From the NCBI GenBank assembly GCA_945861585.1, contig CAMAVC010000003.1, positions 1 through 64,000 on the forward strand: a stretch of 64,000 nt of DNA. Reading direction: 5' to 3'. The translations under genes and the position numbers were made by a program. Each line of letters opens with the position of its first letter. Within the stretch, counting starts at the first letter, position 1. Below are positions 45,463 to 54,866 of this stretch, piece after piece. The stretch is from Planctomicrobium piriforme. GTDB lineage: Bacteria; Planctomycetota; Planctomycetia; Pirellulales; UBA1268. Below the pieces are notes generated by a model that had not been told where the DNA came from, ran no database searches, and worked only from the letters and a program-made list of their open reading frames with translations.

Positions 45463-46455
45463 ATGCCCCCGCTTGTCATGCCCTCACTCCCCATGGTCAT
45501 TCTTGCCCGCCGGTCGGGGTTGATGCGACTCGTAGCGACGGCGTCACTCGCCTGCCTCTTGGCGGCCGGCAGTGGATCAGCGACCCCCGCACATGCCGCG
45601 GCCGATGGCCAGCGGTTCGATCTCGAGACCTCCGACGGAGTCACCCTGGCGACGTGGCTGTATGAACCACCGGAAGACGTGAAGACCCTGGCGACCGTGA
45701 TCCTCGTGCACGATTTCGAAGGCTCCCACGAAACGGTCGAGCCGCTCGCTGTCGCGCTCCGGGACGCCGGCTGCACCGTCGCCGTGCCCGACCTGCGCGG
45801 CCACGGCGCGAGCAAGAACCGGACGCAGCCGGGGGGCCGCGACGACACGCTCGACATCCGCCAGATGCGCAAGCCCGATCTCGAACTCATCGCGGCCGGC
45901 GCGGGCGGCAGGCTGCGCGAGCAGTCGGCGGTGCGCGGCGATCTCGAGACGGTGTACGCATTTCTCGCCTCCCGGAGCGGTTCACCTCCCGACACGCTCG
46001 TGGTCGTCGGGTGCGGAGCCGGGGCCACGCTCGCGACGCTCTGGACGGCCGCCGACTGGGCATGGCCTCCGCTCGCGAGTGGCCCGCAGGGGCAGCACGT
46101 GCAGGCGCTCGTGCTCGTGAGCCCGTCGTGGACCGCGAAAGGTGTGTCGCTCCAGCCTGCGCTCGGCACCGATGCCGTCAAGCAAGAGATTCCCGTGATG
46201 GTGCTCGCCGGCACCCACGACCGGGATGCGATCCGCCTCTTCGACCAGCTCAAACGTCAGCGGCCGAAGGCATGGTTCGACCAACGGGCCGGGGCGGAAT
46301 TCACGAAGGCAAGGGATGTGGAAAAGCCCGGCGATGCCACGCTCTTTTTGATGCAGCTCGACACGCCCCTCACCGCTGACAAACTCGCGGCCGAAGCCGA
46401 CGCTGCCGCCCGCATCAAGACCTTCTTCTCGCTCGTGCTCGACGCCGATCGCTGA
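45463..46455 (+). CDS. Secreted alpha/beta-hydrolase-fold protein lacking the nucleophile serine
   Basis: A 330-residue exported protein. After a signal region (LVATASLACLLAAGSGSATPA) comes an alpha/beta hydrolase fold: TVILVHDFEGSHETVEPLA, VAVPDLRGHGASKN and PVMVLAGTHDRDAI. At the nucleophile elbow, where GxSxG is expected, it reads VVGCGAGATLA, so the serine is replaced by glycine. The enzyme is therefore probably not a normal serine hydrolase. Several in-frame ATGs (45463, 45478, 45493, 45523) could be the start; 45463 is given. Confidence 0.82.
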   Translation: MPPLVMPSLPMVILARRSGLMRLVATASLACLLAAGSGSATPAHAAADGQRFDLETSDGVTLATWLYEPPEDVKTLATVILVHDFEGSHETVEPLAVALRDAGCTVAVPDLRGHGASKNRTQPGGRDDTLDIRQMRKPDLELIAAGAGGRLREQSAVRGDLETVYAFLASRSGSPPDTLVVVGCGAGATLATLWTAADWAWPPLASGPQGQHVQALVLVSPSWTAKGVSLQPALGTDAVKQEIPVMVLAGTHDRDAIRLFDQLKRQRPKAWFDQRAGAEFTKARDVEKPGDATLFLMQLDTPLTADKLAAEADAAARIKTFFSLVLDADR

Positions 46456-46462
46456 GCCGCGA

Positions 46463-47359
46463 TCAGGGCAGCCGGAGCTCCATCCCCGCCACGACCAGCT
46501 GGGGATTGCGAAGCAGGTCGCGATTGGCTTCGAAGAGCCGCGGCGCCATCGAACGATCGCCGTAGAACCGCTGCGCGAGGCTCTCGAGCGTCTCGCCCGG
46601 ACCGACCCGCACCTTCGCCGGCCGACGGCCCGGCTCGATCACCTGCCCCGCCAGCGGATTCTGCTGCACGGCCGGCACGCTCCAAGCAGGTGGAATCCGC
46701 AACTCCATGCCGATCGGCAGCACGTTGGGGTCGGCGAGCCGGTCGCGGTTGACCGACCAGATCGCCTGGGCTCCCCCAGCGTGCCCGTAGAGTCTGATCG
46801 CGATGCTCGTGAGATCGTCGCCGTCGCGGACGACGTAGGTCGAGGTATCGCCCTGCGGCAGGCTCGCCGCTCCACGGGCGAGCGCCGTATTCGATCCATT
46901 GGCAGACCAGGCCACGGCCAGCGGCGGCGGCGCGTCGGCGTCGAGCAGAGGCGGTGGCGGCACGTCGACGGTAGACCGATAGGCCGCGTCGATCGCCGGA
47001 GTCGACCGCGCCAGATCCATGGCCGCCGGCGGCAGGGCGCCAGGGGGCGTCGGCGGGCGATAGTCACCGCGCGGCACGAAGGGGGCCGAGGGAGCGGCCT
47101 GCTGTTCGTGGGAAAGCGGCTCGGGCCACGCGGGCGGTGGCCCGGCATTCTCCGGCTGCACCGGGGCGAAGGTGGCCGGCGTCATCGCGGGCTGGGCCGC
47201 CTGCTGCACCCAGGCCACCGTCTCCGGAGGCGGCGCCAGGGCGGCCCGCCGCCCGTGGGCGGCCACGAGGCTCGCGGCATAGGGGCCCGCCACGATCACG
47301 CCGGCGACGAGCATCGCCAGCCCGACCACGAATCGGACCGTCTGCACAACCTTCGACAT
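46463..47359 (-). CDS. LysM-domain membrane-anchored protein
   Basis: A 298-residue protein with an N-terminal transmembrane helix (FVVGLAMLVAGVIVAGPYAA), a Pro/Ala-rich linker of about 130 residues, and two LysM-like repeats at residues about 180-230 (STYVVRDGDDLTSIAIRLYG) and 250-298 (VRVGPGETLESLAQRFYGD). LysM binds N-acetylglucosamine polymers; planctomycetes have a thin peptidoglycan, which is a possible ligand. GGAAGGA before ATG 47359. Confidence 0.9.
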   Translation of the reverse strand: MSKVVQTVRFVVGLAMLVAGVIVAGPYAASLVAAHGRRAALAPPPETVAWVQQAAQPAMTPATFAPVQPENAGPPPAWPEPLSHEQQAAPSAPFVPRGDYRPPTPPGALPPAAMDLARSTPAIDAAYRSTVDVPPPPLLDADAPPPLAVAWSANGSNTALARGAASLPQGDTSTYVVRDGDDLTSIAIRLYGHAGGAQAIWSVNRDRLADPNVLPIGMELRIPPAWSVPAVQQNPLAGQVIEPGRRPAKVRVGPGETLESLAQRFYGDRSMAPRLFEANRDLLRNPQLVVAGMELRLP

Positions 47360-47518
47360 GAGCGTCCTTCCCACAACGGGGCCACGCTCAACTATGCCCC
47401 CGATCGGGCTCCCGGACGGCGGCTCCGGGCCTCACGTGCCCTCGGAATGCCCCCTTCGGACCCGCAGCCTGCGTACAGCCGGCAGAGTTTGCCAGGGAGC
47501 GTGCCGGGAGGCGCCGGC

Positions 47519-50449
47519 TCAGGCCGCCCGGGCCGCGGCCGGGGCCGGCTCGCCGAGGCCGAAGCGGTGCTGCAGCCAGAGCACGATCGGTGAAGCGATG
47601 TAGATCGTGCTGTAACTGCCGGTGATGATGCCCACGAGCATCGCGAAGGCGAAGGCATGAATGCCCTGTCCGCCGAATGCGTAGAGGATGAGCGTGGCCA
47701 GGAAGGCCGTGCCCGAGGTGAGGATCGTGCGGCTCAAGGTCTGGTTCACGGCCTTGTCGATCATCGCTGCAGTCACGTAGCGGGCCTTGCCGCGGAGTTC
47801 ACGCAGCCGATCGAAGATCACGATCGTGTCGTTGATCGAGAAGCCCACGATCGTGAGCAACGCCGCCACCACGTCGAGGCTGATCTTGAAGTCGTCGACG
47901 AGTGCCCAGCCCATGAACGGGGCCACGAACTTGCTGAGCGCGAGGCAGGCCACCGTCACGAGCACGTCGTGGGCGAGGGCCACCACGGCCGCGAGGCCGA
48001 AGGCGACGTTCTGAAACCGCAGCCACACGTAGAGCACGATCATCAGCAGACTCGCGAGCAGCGCATAGACCGCGGTCACCTTCGTGTTGCCCGCGACCTT
48101 GCCGCCGATCGTGTTCGCCGAGAGATACACAGGCGTGTCGTTGAGCTTGTTCGCCACCCGCTGGAGCACCTTGCGGGCCGCGTCGGGATCGAGCGACGTC
48201 GACAGCGCCCAGTTGCGATAGGGCTTGAGGCGACTCGTCATCCCTTCGGCCTCCAGCTCGAACGGGGCGTCTGCCTGCCCCTCCGCCTCGCAGGCGGCCT
48301 GGATGGTCGACCTCAGCGTGAGCAGGTTGATCTTCTCTGGAAAGTCGAGCGCCGCCACCGTCGTCAGGCCGCCGGCCTCCGGCTTCGCCGGGCTGCCATC
48401 GGCAGACTTCTCGGCCTTGGCCGTCGAGGTCACCTCGCCGAAGCCCATCGAGTAGGTCTGCAGCCGGCCAGGAAACGCCTCGCGCAGGGCTCCCTCCACG
48501 GCATCGTCGTCCCGAAGCGAGGTGTCGATCTTGTAGCGCAGCCCGGGAGCGGAGTCGGCGGTGGTCACCGAGCTCACTGCGGCATCGGGCAGGGCCGACA
48601 CTGCCGTGCGAACGTCGGCGATGTCGAGCGCCTGGTCGGGCTTGAAGGCCACCTGCACGCTCGTGCCACCAGTGAAATCGATGTCGAAGAGCCCCTGGCC
48701 ACGCTGCTGGGCCGCGGCGAGCCCGAGCAGAATGAAGAGCGTCGAGCCGATGATCGCCGGCACCATCCACTTCACGAACTGGAAGTTCGGCTGGCCGAAG
48801 AGCCGCGCCATCGAGAGCGTGGTGATCCAGCGGTTGCGCTCGGCGAGGTCGAAAATCACCCGCGAGCAGAACACGGCCGTAAAGAGGTTCAACGACAGGC
48901 CCAGCACGAGCGTCACGGCGAAGCCCTTGAGCTGGTCGGTGCCGATCGCGAACAGCACGATGCCGGTGATCAGCGTCGTGAGGTTCGAATCGACGATCGT
49001 GGAGAAGGCCCGCTGGAAGCCGTTGCGAATCGCCGTCCGCACGCCGGCCCCACGGTCCATTTCCTCGCGCATGCGCTCGTAGATCAGCACGTTGGCGTCG
49101 ACGGCCATGCCGACGGAGAGCACGAGGCCGGCGAGGCCGGCGAGCGTGAAGGCCGCCTTGATCGAGATCATGAGCGCGAGCACGAGGATGATGTTGAGCA
49201 GCACCGCCAGATCGGCCACGAACCCGGAGAACCGGTAGTAGGCGAGCATGAACGTGAGCACCACGATCGTGGCGAGAAGCATCGCCCTGGCCCCCGAGCG
49301 GATCGTGTCGGCCCCGAGCTGCGGGCTGATCTTCTGCTCGCTGATCGGCTCGCTCTGGAGCGCCGCCGGCAGGCTGCCGGCATTGAGCACGCCCACGAGG
49401 AAGTCGACGTCGGCCTGCTTGAAGCTGCCGGTGATCTGCCCGTCGCCCGAGATGGCACTACGGATCGTGGGGGCCGAGAGGAGCGTGTCGTCGAGGAGGA
49501 TGCCCAGGCGGCTCGTGAGCCGATTCGCCGGATCGGGGAGGTTTTGGCCCGTGAGCGTGCCGAAGAGCGCCGCCCCGGACGAATTGAACGAGAAGTTCAC
49601 GCACGGCTGGAGGTTGTTGTCGTAACTCGACGCAGACCGCGAGAGATAGCCGCCCGTGACGTTGAACCGGTCGAGCACCACGAGCACCTCCACCCGGCCG
49701 TCGGGCATCGAGCGGGTGACGAGGCCGCGATCTTCGGCGGGGTTCATCTTGGCCGTATCGAGCTGCACCCAGCGGCCGATCGCCGATCCGCCGTCGAGCA
49801 CGGTGGTGCCAGCGGCGGTGCTGCCGAGCTCGATCACCCGCTTGTGCCGGGGGTCTTCGGGATTGGCCGTGATCCGGAATTCAAGCACGCCAGCGCTCGA
49901 CACGATCCGCTTGATGAGATCGACCTCGGCCTGATCGACGTCCGGCACGATCACCTCGAGCTGGTCGAGGCCGTAGCGGCGCACCGTCACTTCCTTCTGT
50001 CCGCCCGGATTGACGCGCCGACTGACAGCGGCCACGAGCTTGTCCATGTCGATCGGAGCGGCACCCTCGGCGTTCCCTTCTGCATCGACCGTCTTCGCAG
50101 CCTGCTTGGCAGCGTCGATCTCGTAAACGAGGATCACGCCCCCCTTCAGATCGATGCCGAGCCGCGGCGGCCAGCCGAGCACCGTCACCGCGACGCCGGC
50201 CGTGAGGGCGACGAGCACCGCCGCCATGCGGCCCCACATGTCGCTCGCCCGCAGCTGCTTCGCCAAGAGCCAGGCGACGAGCGTGGGCACCGCGATCACG
50301 AGCAGCGTGAGCAGCCACAGGAACCAGCCTTCGCGCCACACCGGCGGGAGCGTCGCCGCGGGGGCCGCTGCAGCTGCAGCCGTACCGGTCGCGGCGGCGA
50401 CGGCGCCGGCCTGCGCGAAAAGAAAACCCGTGAGTGCGTTGCTGTCCAT
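47519..50449 (-). CDS. secDF: Fused protein-export membrane protein SecDF
   Basis: A 976-residue fusion of SecD and SecF, which use the proton gradient to pull exported proteins from the SecYEG channel. SecD part: LGIDLKGGVILVYEI near residue 100, the P1 periplasmic domain, and the six-helix block with LAGLAGLVLSVGMAVDANVLIYERMRE (cut: GMAVDANVLIYERMRE). SecF part begins near residue 560 with the helix before DIDFTGGTSVQV and has VGFSINDTIVIFDRLRE. Both transmembrane Asp motifs needed for proton coupling are present. The N-terminus has an extra Ala-rich segment and helix, as in other planctomycete forms. Follows yajC after 54 bases. Confidence 0.95.
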   Translation of the reverse strand: MDSNALTGFLFAQAGAVAAATGTAAAAAAPAATLPPVWREGWFLWLLTLLVIAVPTLVAWLLAKQLRASDMWGRMAAVLVALTAGVAVTVLGWPPRLGIDLKGGVILVYEIDAAKQAAKTVDAEGNAEGAAPIDMDKLVAAVSRRVNPGGQKEVTVRRYGLDQLEVIVPDVDQAEVDLIKRIVSSAGVLEFRITANPEDPRHKRVIELGSTAAGTTVLDGGSAIGRWVQLDTAKMNPAEDRGLVTRSMPDGRVEVLVVLDRFNVTGGYLSRSASSYDNNLQPCVNFSFNSSGAALFGTLTGQNLPDPANRLTSRLGILLDDTLLSAPTIRSAISGDGQITGSFKQADVDFLVGVLNAGSLPAALQSEPISEQKISPQLGADTIRSGARAMLLATIVVLTFMLAYYRFSGFVADLAVLLNIILVLALMISIKAAFTLAGLAGLVLSVGMAVDANVLIYERMREEMDRGAGVRTAIRNGFQRAFSTIVDSNLTTLITGIVLFAIGTDQLKGFAVTLVLGLSLNLFTAVFCSRVIFDLAERNRWITTLSMARLFGQPNFQFVKWMVPAIIGSTLFILLGLAAAQQRGQGLFDIDFTGGTSVQVAFKPDQALDIADVRTAVSALPDAAVSSVTTADSAPGLRYKIDTSLRDDDAVEGALREAFPGRLQTYSMGFGEVTSTAKAEKSADGSPAKPEAGGLTTVAALDFPEKINLLTLRSTIQAACEAEGQADAPFELEAEGMTSRLKPYRNWALSTSLDPDAARKVLQRVANKLNDTPVYLSANTIGGKVAGNTKVTAVYALLASLLMIVLYVWLRFQNVAFGLAAVVALAHDVLVTVACLALSKFVAPFMGWALVDDFKISLDVVAALLTIVGFSINDTIVIFDRLRELRGKARYVTAAMIDKAVNQTLSRTILTSGTAFLATLILYAFGGQGIHAFAFAMLVGIITGSYSTIYIASPIVLWLQHRFGLGEPAPAAARAA

Positions 50450-50503
50450 GGCGATGGTCGTCCTGTTCGAATGCGGTGTGGTGCCGGGCGTCGTCCGCCG
50501 GCG

Positions 50504-50824
50504 CTAGCTCCCCGGCGTGGCGGCGCCGTCCGTGTCGGAGAGCACTTTCGAAATGCTCGCCAGCGTCACGGTGAGCCGGACATTCTCCGACTCGTCCACC
50601 TTGAGCGAAACCTTGTCGGCCGTGCGGTCCACGTTGGCCACCGTGCCGTAGATGCCCGATGTCGTGAGCACGCGGTCGTTTTTCTTGAGACCCGCGAGCA
50701 GATCCTGCTGCTTCTTCATCCGCTCCCGCTCCGGCTTGTAGAGCAGGAACCAGGCGACCGCCATCACCAGCACGAACGGCAGGTAGGAGACGAGGAGTTC
50801 GAGGGGATTGGGCTGCTGCTGCAT
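50504..50824 (-). CDS. yajC: Preprotein translocase subunit YajC
   Basis: A 106-residue single-span membrane protein that associates with SecDF. Helix at residues 10-28 (LVSYLPFVLVMAVAWFLLY), then the family word KPERERMKKQQDLLAGLKKNDRVLTTSGIYGTV (cut: LKKNDRVLTTSGIYGTV). Position between tgt and secDF is the standard arrangement in many bacteria. Confidence 0.94.
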   Translation of the reverse strand: MQQQPNPLELLVSYLPFVLVMAVAWFLLYKPERERMKKQQDLLAGLKKNDRVLTTSGIYGTVANVDRTADKVSLKVDESENVRLTVTLASISKVLSDTDGAATPGS

Positions 50825-50948
50825 GGCACTATCACGGGCATCGTGGGGCGAACGAAGCCGCAAATGTATCGGCCACCGCGCGCCACGGACAAGGGCAGAC
50901 CGGCTTCGGGCCGCGAGACCTTGCTGCAGCACGGCATGACGCGAACGG

Positions 50949-52064
50949 TCATTCGCCGACGGTCGTGAACCGCGGCAGCAGGTCAGCCGCGACGACCGCG
51001 AACTCCCCCGCCACGATCGCGGCCCGCAGCCGCGCCACGAGCCGCTGGTAGAAGGTGAGGTTGTGGATCGACGCGAGCACCGGCCCGAGCATCTCGCCGG
51101 CCATGAAGAGATGGCGGATGTAGCTCCGGCTGTGACGACAGGCCAGGCAGGGGCAGCCCTCCTCGAGCGGCCGCTGGTCGGTGGCATGGCAGGCGTTTCG
51201 CAGCCGCACCTGCCCCGCAAAGGTATAGACGAGCGAATTGCGGCCGCAGCGGGTGGGGAGCACGCAGTCGAACATGTCGATGCCGGCGGCCACGGCGTTG
51301 ACGATGTCCTGTGGCTGCCCGACGCCCATTAGATACCGCGGCTTGTCGACCGGCAGGTGGGGCGTGGTCGCCCGCAATGCTTCGCCCATCGCCTCAGGGC
51401 CTTCGCCGACTGACAGTCCGCCGACCGCAAAGCCTTCGAAGGGCAGCGCCCGCAGCGCCTCGGCGCTCTCCTGCCGGAGGTCGCCGTCGAGCCCGCCCTG
51501 CACGATGCCAAACATGGCCTGGTCGGGCCGCGTGCGGGCCGCCAGGCAACGCTCGGCCCAGCGCAGCGACCGGCGCATCGCCGCGTCGACACGTTCACGA
51601 TCGGCAGGCAGCGCCACGACCTCGTCGAGCTGCATCGCCACGTCGGCTCCGAGCCGCTCTTGAATATGGATGGCCCGCTCCGGCGTGAGATCGATGGCCG
51701 AGCCGTCGATGTGCGAGCGAAAAAACGCCCCCTCCTCCGTCACCTTCACCTGCTTGGCGAGGCTGAACACCTGAAACCCGCCGGAGTCGGTGAGCGTGGG
51801 CCCATTCCAGCCCATGAAACGCGCGAGGCCCCCGCCCTCGGCCACGATCTCCTCACCGGGCCGCAGGTGGAGGTGGTAGGTGTTGGCAAGAATCATCCCC
51901 GCGCCCGTCTCAGCGACACGGCCGATATCGACCCCCTTCACGCTCGCAAGCGTGGCGACCGGCATGAAGAGCGGCGTCGGCACACTCCCATGCCACGTCG
52001 CGAGAGTGCCAGCCCGCGCCGTGCCATCCGTCGCCTCGACCGTGATTCCAAAGCCTGCATGCAT
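50949..52064 (-). CDS. tgt: tRNA-guanine transglycosylase
   Basis: Exchanges guanine-34 for preQ1 in tRNAs with GUN anticodons. The 371-residue protein has [23 protein letters not shown] (active-site Asp93), [28 protein letters not shown] with the nucleophile Asp, and the zinc motif [16 protein letters not shown]. It heads the tgt-yajC-secDF run. The ATG at 52064 is the only sensible start. Confidence 0.97.
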   Translation of the reverse strand: MHAGFGITVEATDGTARAGTLATWHGSVPTPLFMPVATLASVKGVDIGRVAETGAGMILANTYHLHLRPGEEIVAEGGGLARFMGWNGPTLTDSGGFQVFSLAKQVKVTEEGAFFRSHIDGSAIDLTPERAIHIQERLGADVAMQLDEVVALPADRERVDAAMRRSLRWAERCLAARTRPDQAMFGIVQGGLDGDLRQESAEALRALPFEGFAVGGLSVGEGPEAMGEALRATTPHLPVDKPRYLMGVGQPQDIVNAVAAGIDMFDCVLPTRCGRNSLVYTFAGQVRLRNACHATDQRPLEEGCPCLACRHSRSYIRHLFMAGEMLGPVLASIHNLTFYQRLVARLRAAIVAGEFAVVAADLLPRFTTVGE

Positions 52065-52132
52065 GCCCGCAGGCTACCCGTTTTCCAGCGGGCGGGCAGC
52101 GGCACCGTTGTGCGCCGGCTGCGGCGCAACTT

Positions 52133-52440
52133 TCACGGGACGGCTTCAGGCCGCACGAGACGCACAGGACCGAGGAGGCCCGACGGCAGCAGAGGCTCGG
52201 TGGGGGCGGCCACGATCGTGGTCCGGGTGACACGCTCCGCGACAGGCTGCGCGGCGTCGCCGATGAGCCGGTTGCGCCACAGGTTCACGACGTCGATCTC
52301 GAGCTGGTTGTCGCCGGCCTTGACGGCGTCGCCCACACTCACTCGCCATGGCGGGCACCACACCGTGCCGAGCGGCCTACCGTTGAGCCGAACCGTGGCG
52401 ACCTCCTTCACCGCGCCGAGATCAAGGGCGAGCGATGCGC
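52133..52440 (-). pseudogene. C-terminal fragment of a glycoside hydrolase (GH106/GH2-like beta-sandwich)
   Basis: In the minus-strand frame ending at 52133 the last about 100 residues read LALDLGAVKEVATVRLNGRP, then GTVWCPPWRVSVG and NLWRNRLIGDAAQP, the C-terminal sugar-binding sandwich typical of large rhamnosidase-like GH106 proteins. Upstream, beyond about 52440, the same frame has no homology because the opposite strand there carries another piece of such a protein. The fragment lacks any catalytic domain. Confidence 0.65.
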
Positions 52441-52443
52441 GAG

Positions 52444-52879
52444 CCTCCACGAGCAACAGAAACTCCAGCGGTTCGAGGCCGCAGGTGGCAAGGTGCTGTG
52501 GGTGGATGGCCTGCCGCGTTTGGGCGACACGCCGGCCGAGCACGCCCAGATTCGCACCGCCGTCGCGGCGAGCCGGGTCATCTCGCCGCAAGAGGTGGTG
52601 GCCAACCTCGGGCCGGCATTTCCAGAGGATTTTCGGCTGCGGCTGGACGGGAAGCCGGAAGGCCTGTTCATCACGCGCTGGCTGCAACAAGGACGCCGCG
52701 TGAACTTCGTCGTCAACGCCGCCTACGAACCGCTGACCGCCACCCTGCGTCTGGAAGGTCAGCCCGACGGCACACTGTGGGTGTACGATCCGGCGGATGG
52801 CAGCATCGCCACGCGCGAGGCCTCAGGCTCACTGACGCTCGAGCCAAACAGCAGTGTTTTTCTGATCGAGCAACCGTGA
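52444..52879 (+). pseudogene. Internal fragment of a glycoside hydrolase, inverted relative to its neighbour
   Basis: Plus-strand frame of about 145 residues: LHEQQKLQRFEAAGGKVLWV and, further on, LGPAFPEDFRLRLDGKPEGL, VNFVVNAAYEPLTATLRLEG and SGSLTLEPNSSVFLIEQP. This is the part that in GH106-like enzymes precedes the C-terminal sandwich. There is no start codon with a ribosome binding site, and the sequence butts head-to-head against the minus-strand fragment at about 52440. Both are best read as remnants of one or two rearranged genes. Bases 52880-52969 show nothing more. Confidence 0.65.
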
Positions 52880-52969
52880 GCGGGATCCCGAACACCGGCG
52901 GGAAGAGAGCCGCCGGCGGGAGCGACATGCAAGGGCAGGTTTCATCGCTCTTGCCTGTGCCCTGGATCG

Positions 52970-54631
52970 TCACTTCTCCGCTTTGGGCCCCGTGGCCAGC
53001 AGGCTGAGGTCCTTGATCTGCGCGCTGACTGAGCTCAGCCCGTTCACTTCCCAACCGATATTCATGCCGCCGATCCGGTAGTCGGCCAGGTTGGTCGAGG
53101 CATTGCACACTCCCCTGCTCCAGGCCCTTTCCAGCGCCTGCACCATCAGCGGCAAAACATCGACGTGCACATGCAACCACTCGCCCGGAACCAGTCCGCG
53201 TTCCGCGAAGGCCTTGGTGCCAACATTGTTGATGAAGCGGCCGGTACCCCGCTTCTCACCCCTGCTTTCGTCTTCCTTGCCGGTCCCGTCGAGCATCAAG
53301 CAGGGGCCGATCACCGGCTGGCGATCATCGTAGAACGGCACGCCGAACCACACGTATTCCTTGTTGTATCCCGGGCTCTGGCGATTCAAATTGAGCAGGG
53401 TGAAGTAGAGCAGGAACTGGGCGGCATGGATGCCTTCGGAATAACCGCGGCCGCGGTCGTGGAGGTTGTTGGCATGGCGGAGTTGGACGCTGATCCGGAG
53501 CGTCATCGCTTGGCAATCTGCGAGCGAGGGGCCGGTTTTCGACAGGTGTCCACCGGGGGCACTGATGACCTGCTCGAGGAGCAGGTGCGGCCACGGGGCG
53601 GTGGGCGATCGATAGTGGTTACCGTATTCCTCGATCGAATTCACCGCCAGGACGAAGTCCGCATCGGGGGTGCCGTGGCCGAGAGTGAATTCCTTGTAGG
53701 CGTTCGCCCATTTTTTCCGGCCGTCAGGGAGGGTCAGCGGCTCGACCGGAGCGATGCTCGCCTTGCTGTAGGCTTCCACCAGGGTCCAGATCGGGTTCGC
53801 CCCTCCGCCTTGCCGGCGCAGTATGCCTTCTCCGCGGGCACCGTTGCCGCCGGGCTTGGGATTGATCCATTTCAGCTCGACGCCACGCTCGCCATGCGGA
53901 TCGCCGATGAGTTCAACGGAGAACGGAGCCTGGAAGTTCGGTTTTTCGGCTCCCCTGGCGTCGACGGCTTCCGGGACTTCGTTGAGGTGGAGCAGGAGCA
54001 CCGTATCGGAATCACCAACGTTTTCCTTGCTCAACTCGAACGCCCGGCGACAGCTCGCGGAGATGCGCACCTCGTCGATCAGCCCCTCAAATCCTGAGGC
54101 CATTTTTTCGCCGTCGTTGCCGATGCAAACAGGCGCATCGACCACCCGGATGGCCCGAGCGGCTGGCTCTGCAGTCCTGATTTCCTTTCCGTTGACGACA
54201 ATCCTGGCCAGTCCCTGACCATCCCAGGTCGCCGCCACGTGGGTCCACGTGTTGTGCGGCAGCACCTGATCGGCCTGCAGATTGACGAACGCCACCCCGT
54301 CCCGGTCCATCAGCACGAACCGCACGCTGTCGCCGGTGGAACCGGTGTCGAGGAAGTAACTCCGGCCCCTGCCGACGAGCCGGCACCACGGGTCTCCCCC
54401 CAAACGATTCACCCACGCTTCGATGGTGATGGGGCCGGCGACGTCGTAGCGCTTGTCATTCCCGCAATCAAGGCAGGCGTCCCCGCCTGTGAAGTGCGGT
54501 GCGGCTGCGAATCGGCCTTGTGCCCACGTGACCCCTTCGGCCGTCAGGCGCGGTGGATCGTTCGCCATGACCGCCACGCTGCCGAACGCCGAGGCAAGGC
54601 AGGTTGCGAGCAGCCGACATGTCTTGTTCAT
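52970..54631 (-). CDS. Secreted LamG/concanavalin-like domain protein
   Basis: A 553-residue exported protein (signal LLATCLASAFGSVAVMA). Residues about 60-215 form a LamG-like jelly roll: ITIEAWVNRLGGDPWCRLVG, TWTHVAATWDGQGLARIVVN and GFEGLIDEVRISASCRRAFE. The remaining 330 residues are a larger domain with several tryptophans and YVWFGVPFYDD. I cannot name its family; carbohydrate binding or degradation is suggested by the LamG domain and the neighbouring GH32-like gene, from which it is divergently transcribed. Confidence 0.85.
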   Translation of the reverse strand: MNKTCRLLATCLASAFGSVAVMANDPPRLTAEGVTWAQGRFAAAPHFTGGDACLDCGNDKRYDVAGPITIEAWVNRLGGDPWCRLVGRGRSYFLDTGSTGDSVRFVLMDRDGVAFVNLQADQVLPHNTWTHVAATWDGQGLARIVVNGKEIRTAEPAARAIRVVDAPVCIGNDGEKMASGFEGLIDEVRISASCRRAFELSKENVGDSDTVLLLHLNEVPEAVDARGAEKPNFQAPFSVELIGDPHGERGVELKWINPKPGGNGARGEGILRRQGGGANPIWTLVEAYSKASIAPVEPLTLPDGRKKWANAYKEFTLGHGTPDADFVLAVNSIEEYGNHYRSPTAPWPHLLLEQVISAPGGHLSKTGPSLADCQAMTLRISVQLRHANNLHDRGRGYSEGIHAAQFLLYFTLLNLNRQSPGYNKEYVWFGVPFYDDRQPVIGPCLMLDGTGKEDESRGEKRGTGRFINNVGTKAFAERGLVPGEWLHVHVDVLPLMVQALERAWSRGVCNASTNLADYRIGGMNIGWEVNGLSSVSAQIKDLSLLATGPKAEK

Positions 54632-54698
54632 GCGTTCATCGTGAAGTGGTTCCGAAAATCACGCCTCCTCAAAAACTACGTCGCGGCGAGGCTTGGGG

Positions 54699-54716
54699 CA
54701 TGTCGCATTTCATGCG
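54699..54716. promoter_or_regulatory. 18 bp palindromic motif, site A (CGCAT-N3-ATGCG)
   Basis: CATGTCGCATTTCATGCG, containing the inverted repeat CGCAT-TTC-ATGCG, in the 235-base divergent gap between the LamG protein and the GH32-like gene. A copy with 17 of 18 bases identical lies at 61255-61272. Both are followed a few bases later by a TTTT-rich stretch. Candidate operator. Confidence 0.45.
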
Positions 54717-54866
54717 AACGCACCTTTTGTTTTCGGAGCGGAACGACCGCGCGTCCGATGCCCGAAGGCGGCCGGGGTAGTGCCGTGGCATAATGGATGA
54801 CAGTCCGCGAGAGCGTGCTACGGGATGACGCTACGATCAAGTGACGGAGAAAGGAATCCAACCTTG

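Noticed and set aside
47657-50968. Plus-strand open frame of 1103 codons
   Set aside because: Antisense to secDF and yajC, with low-complexity His/Glu/Arg composition.
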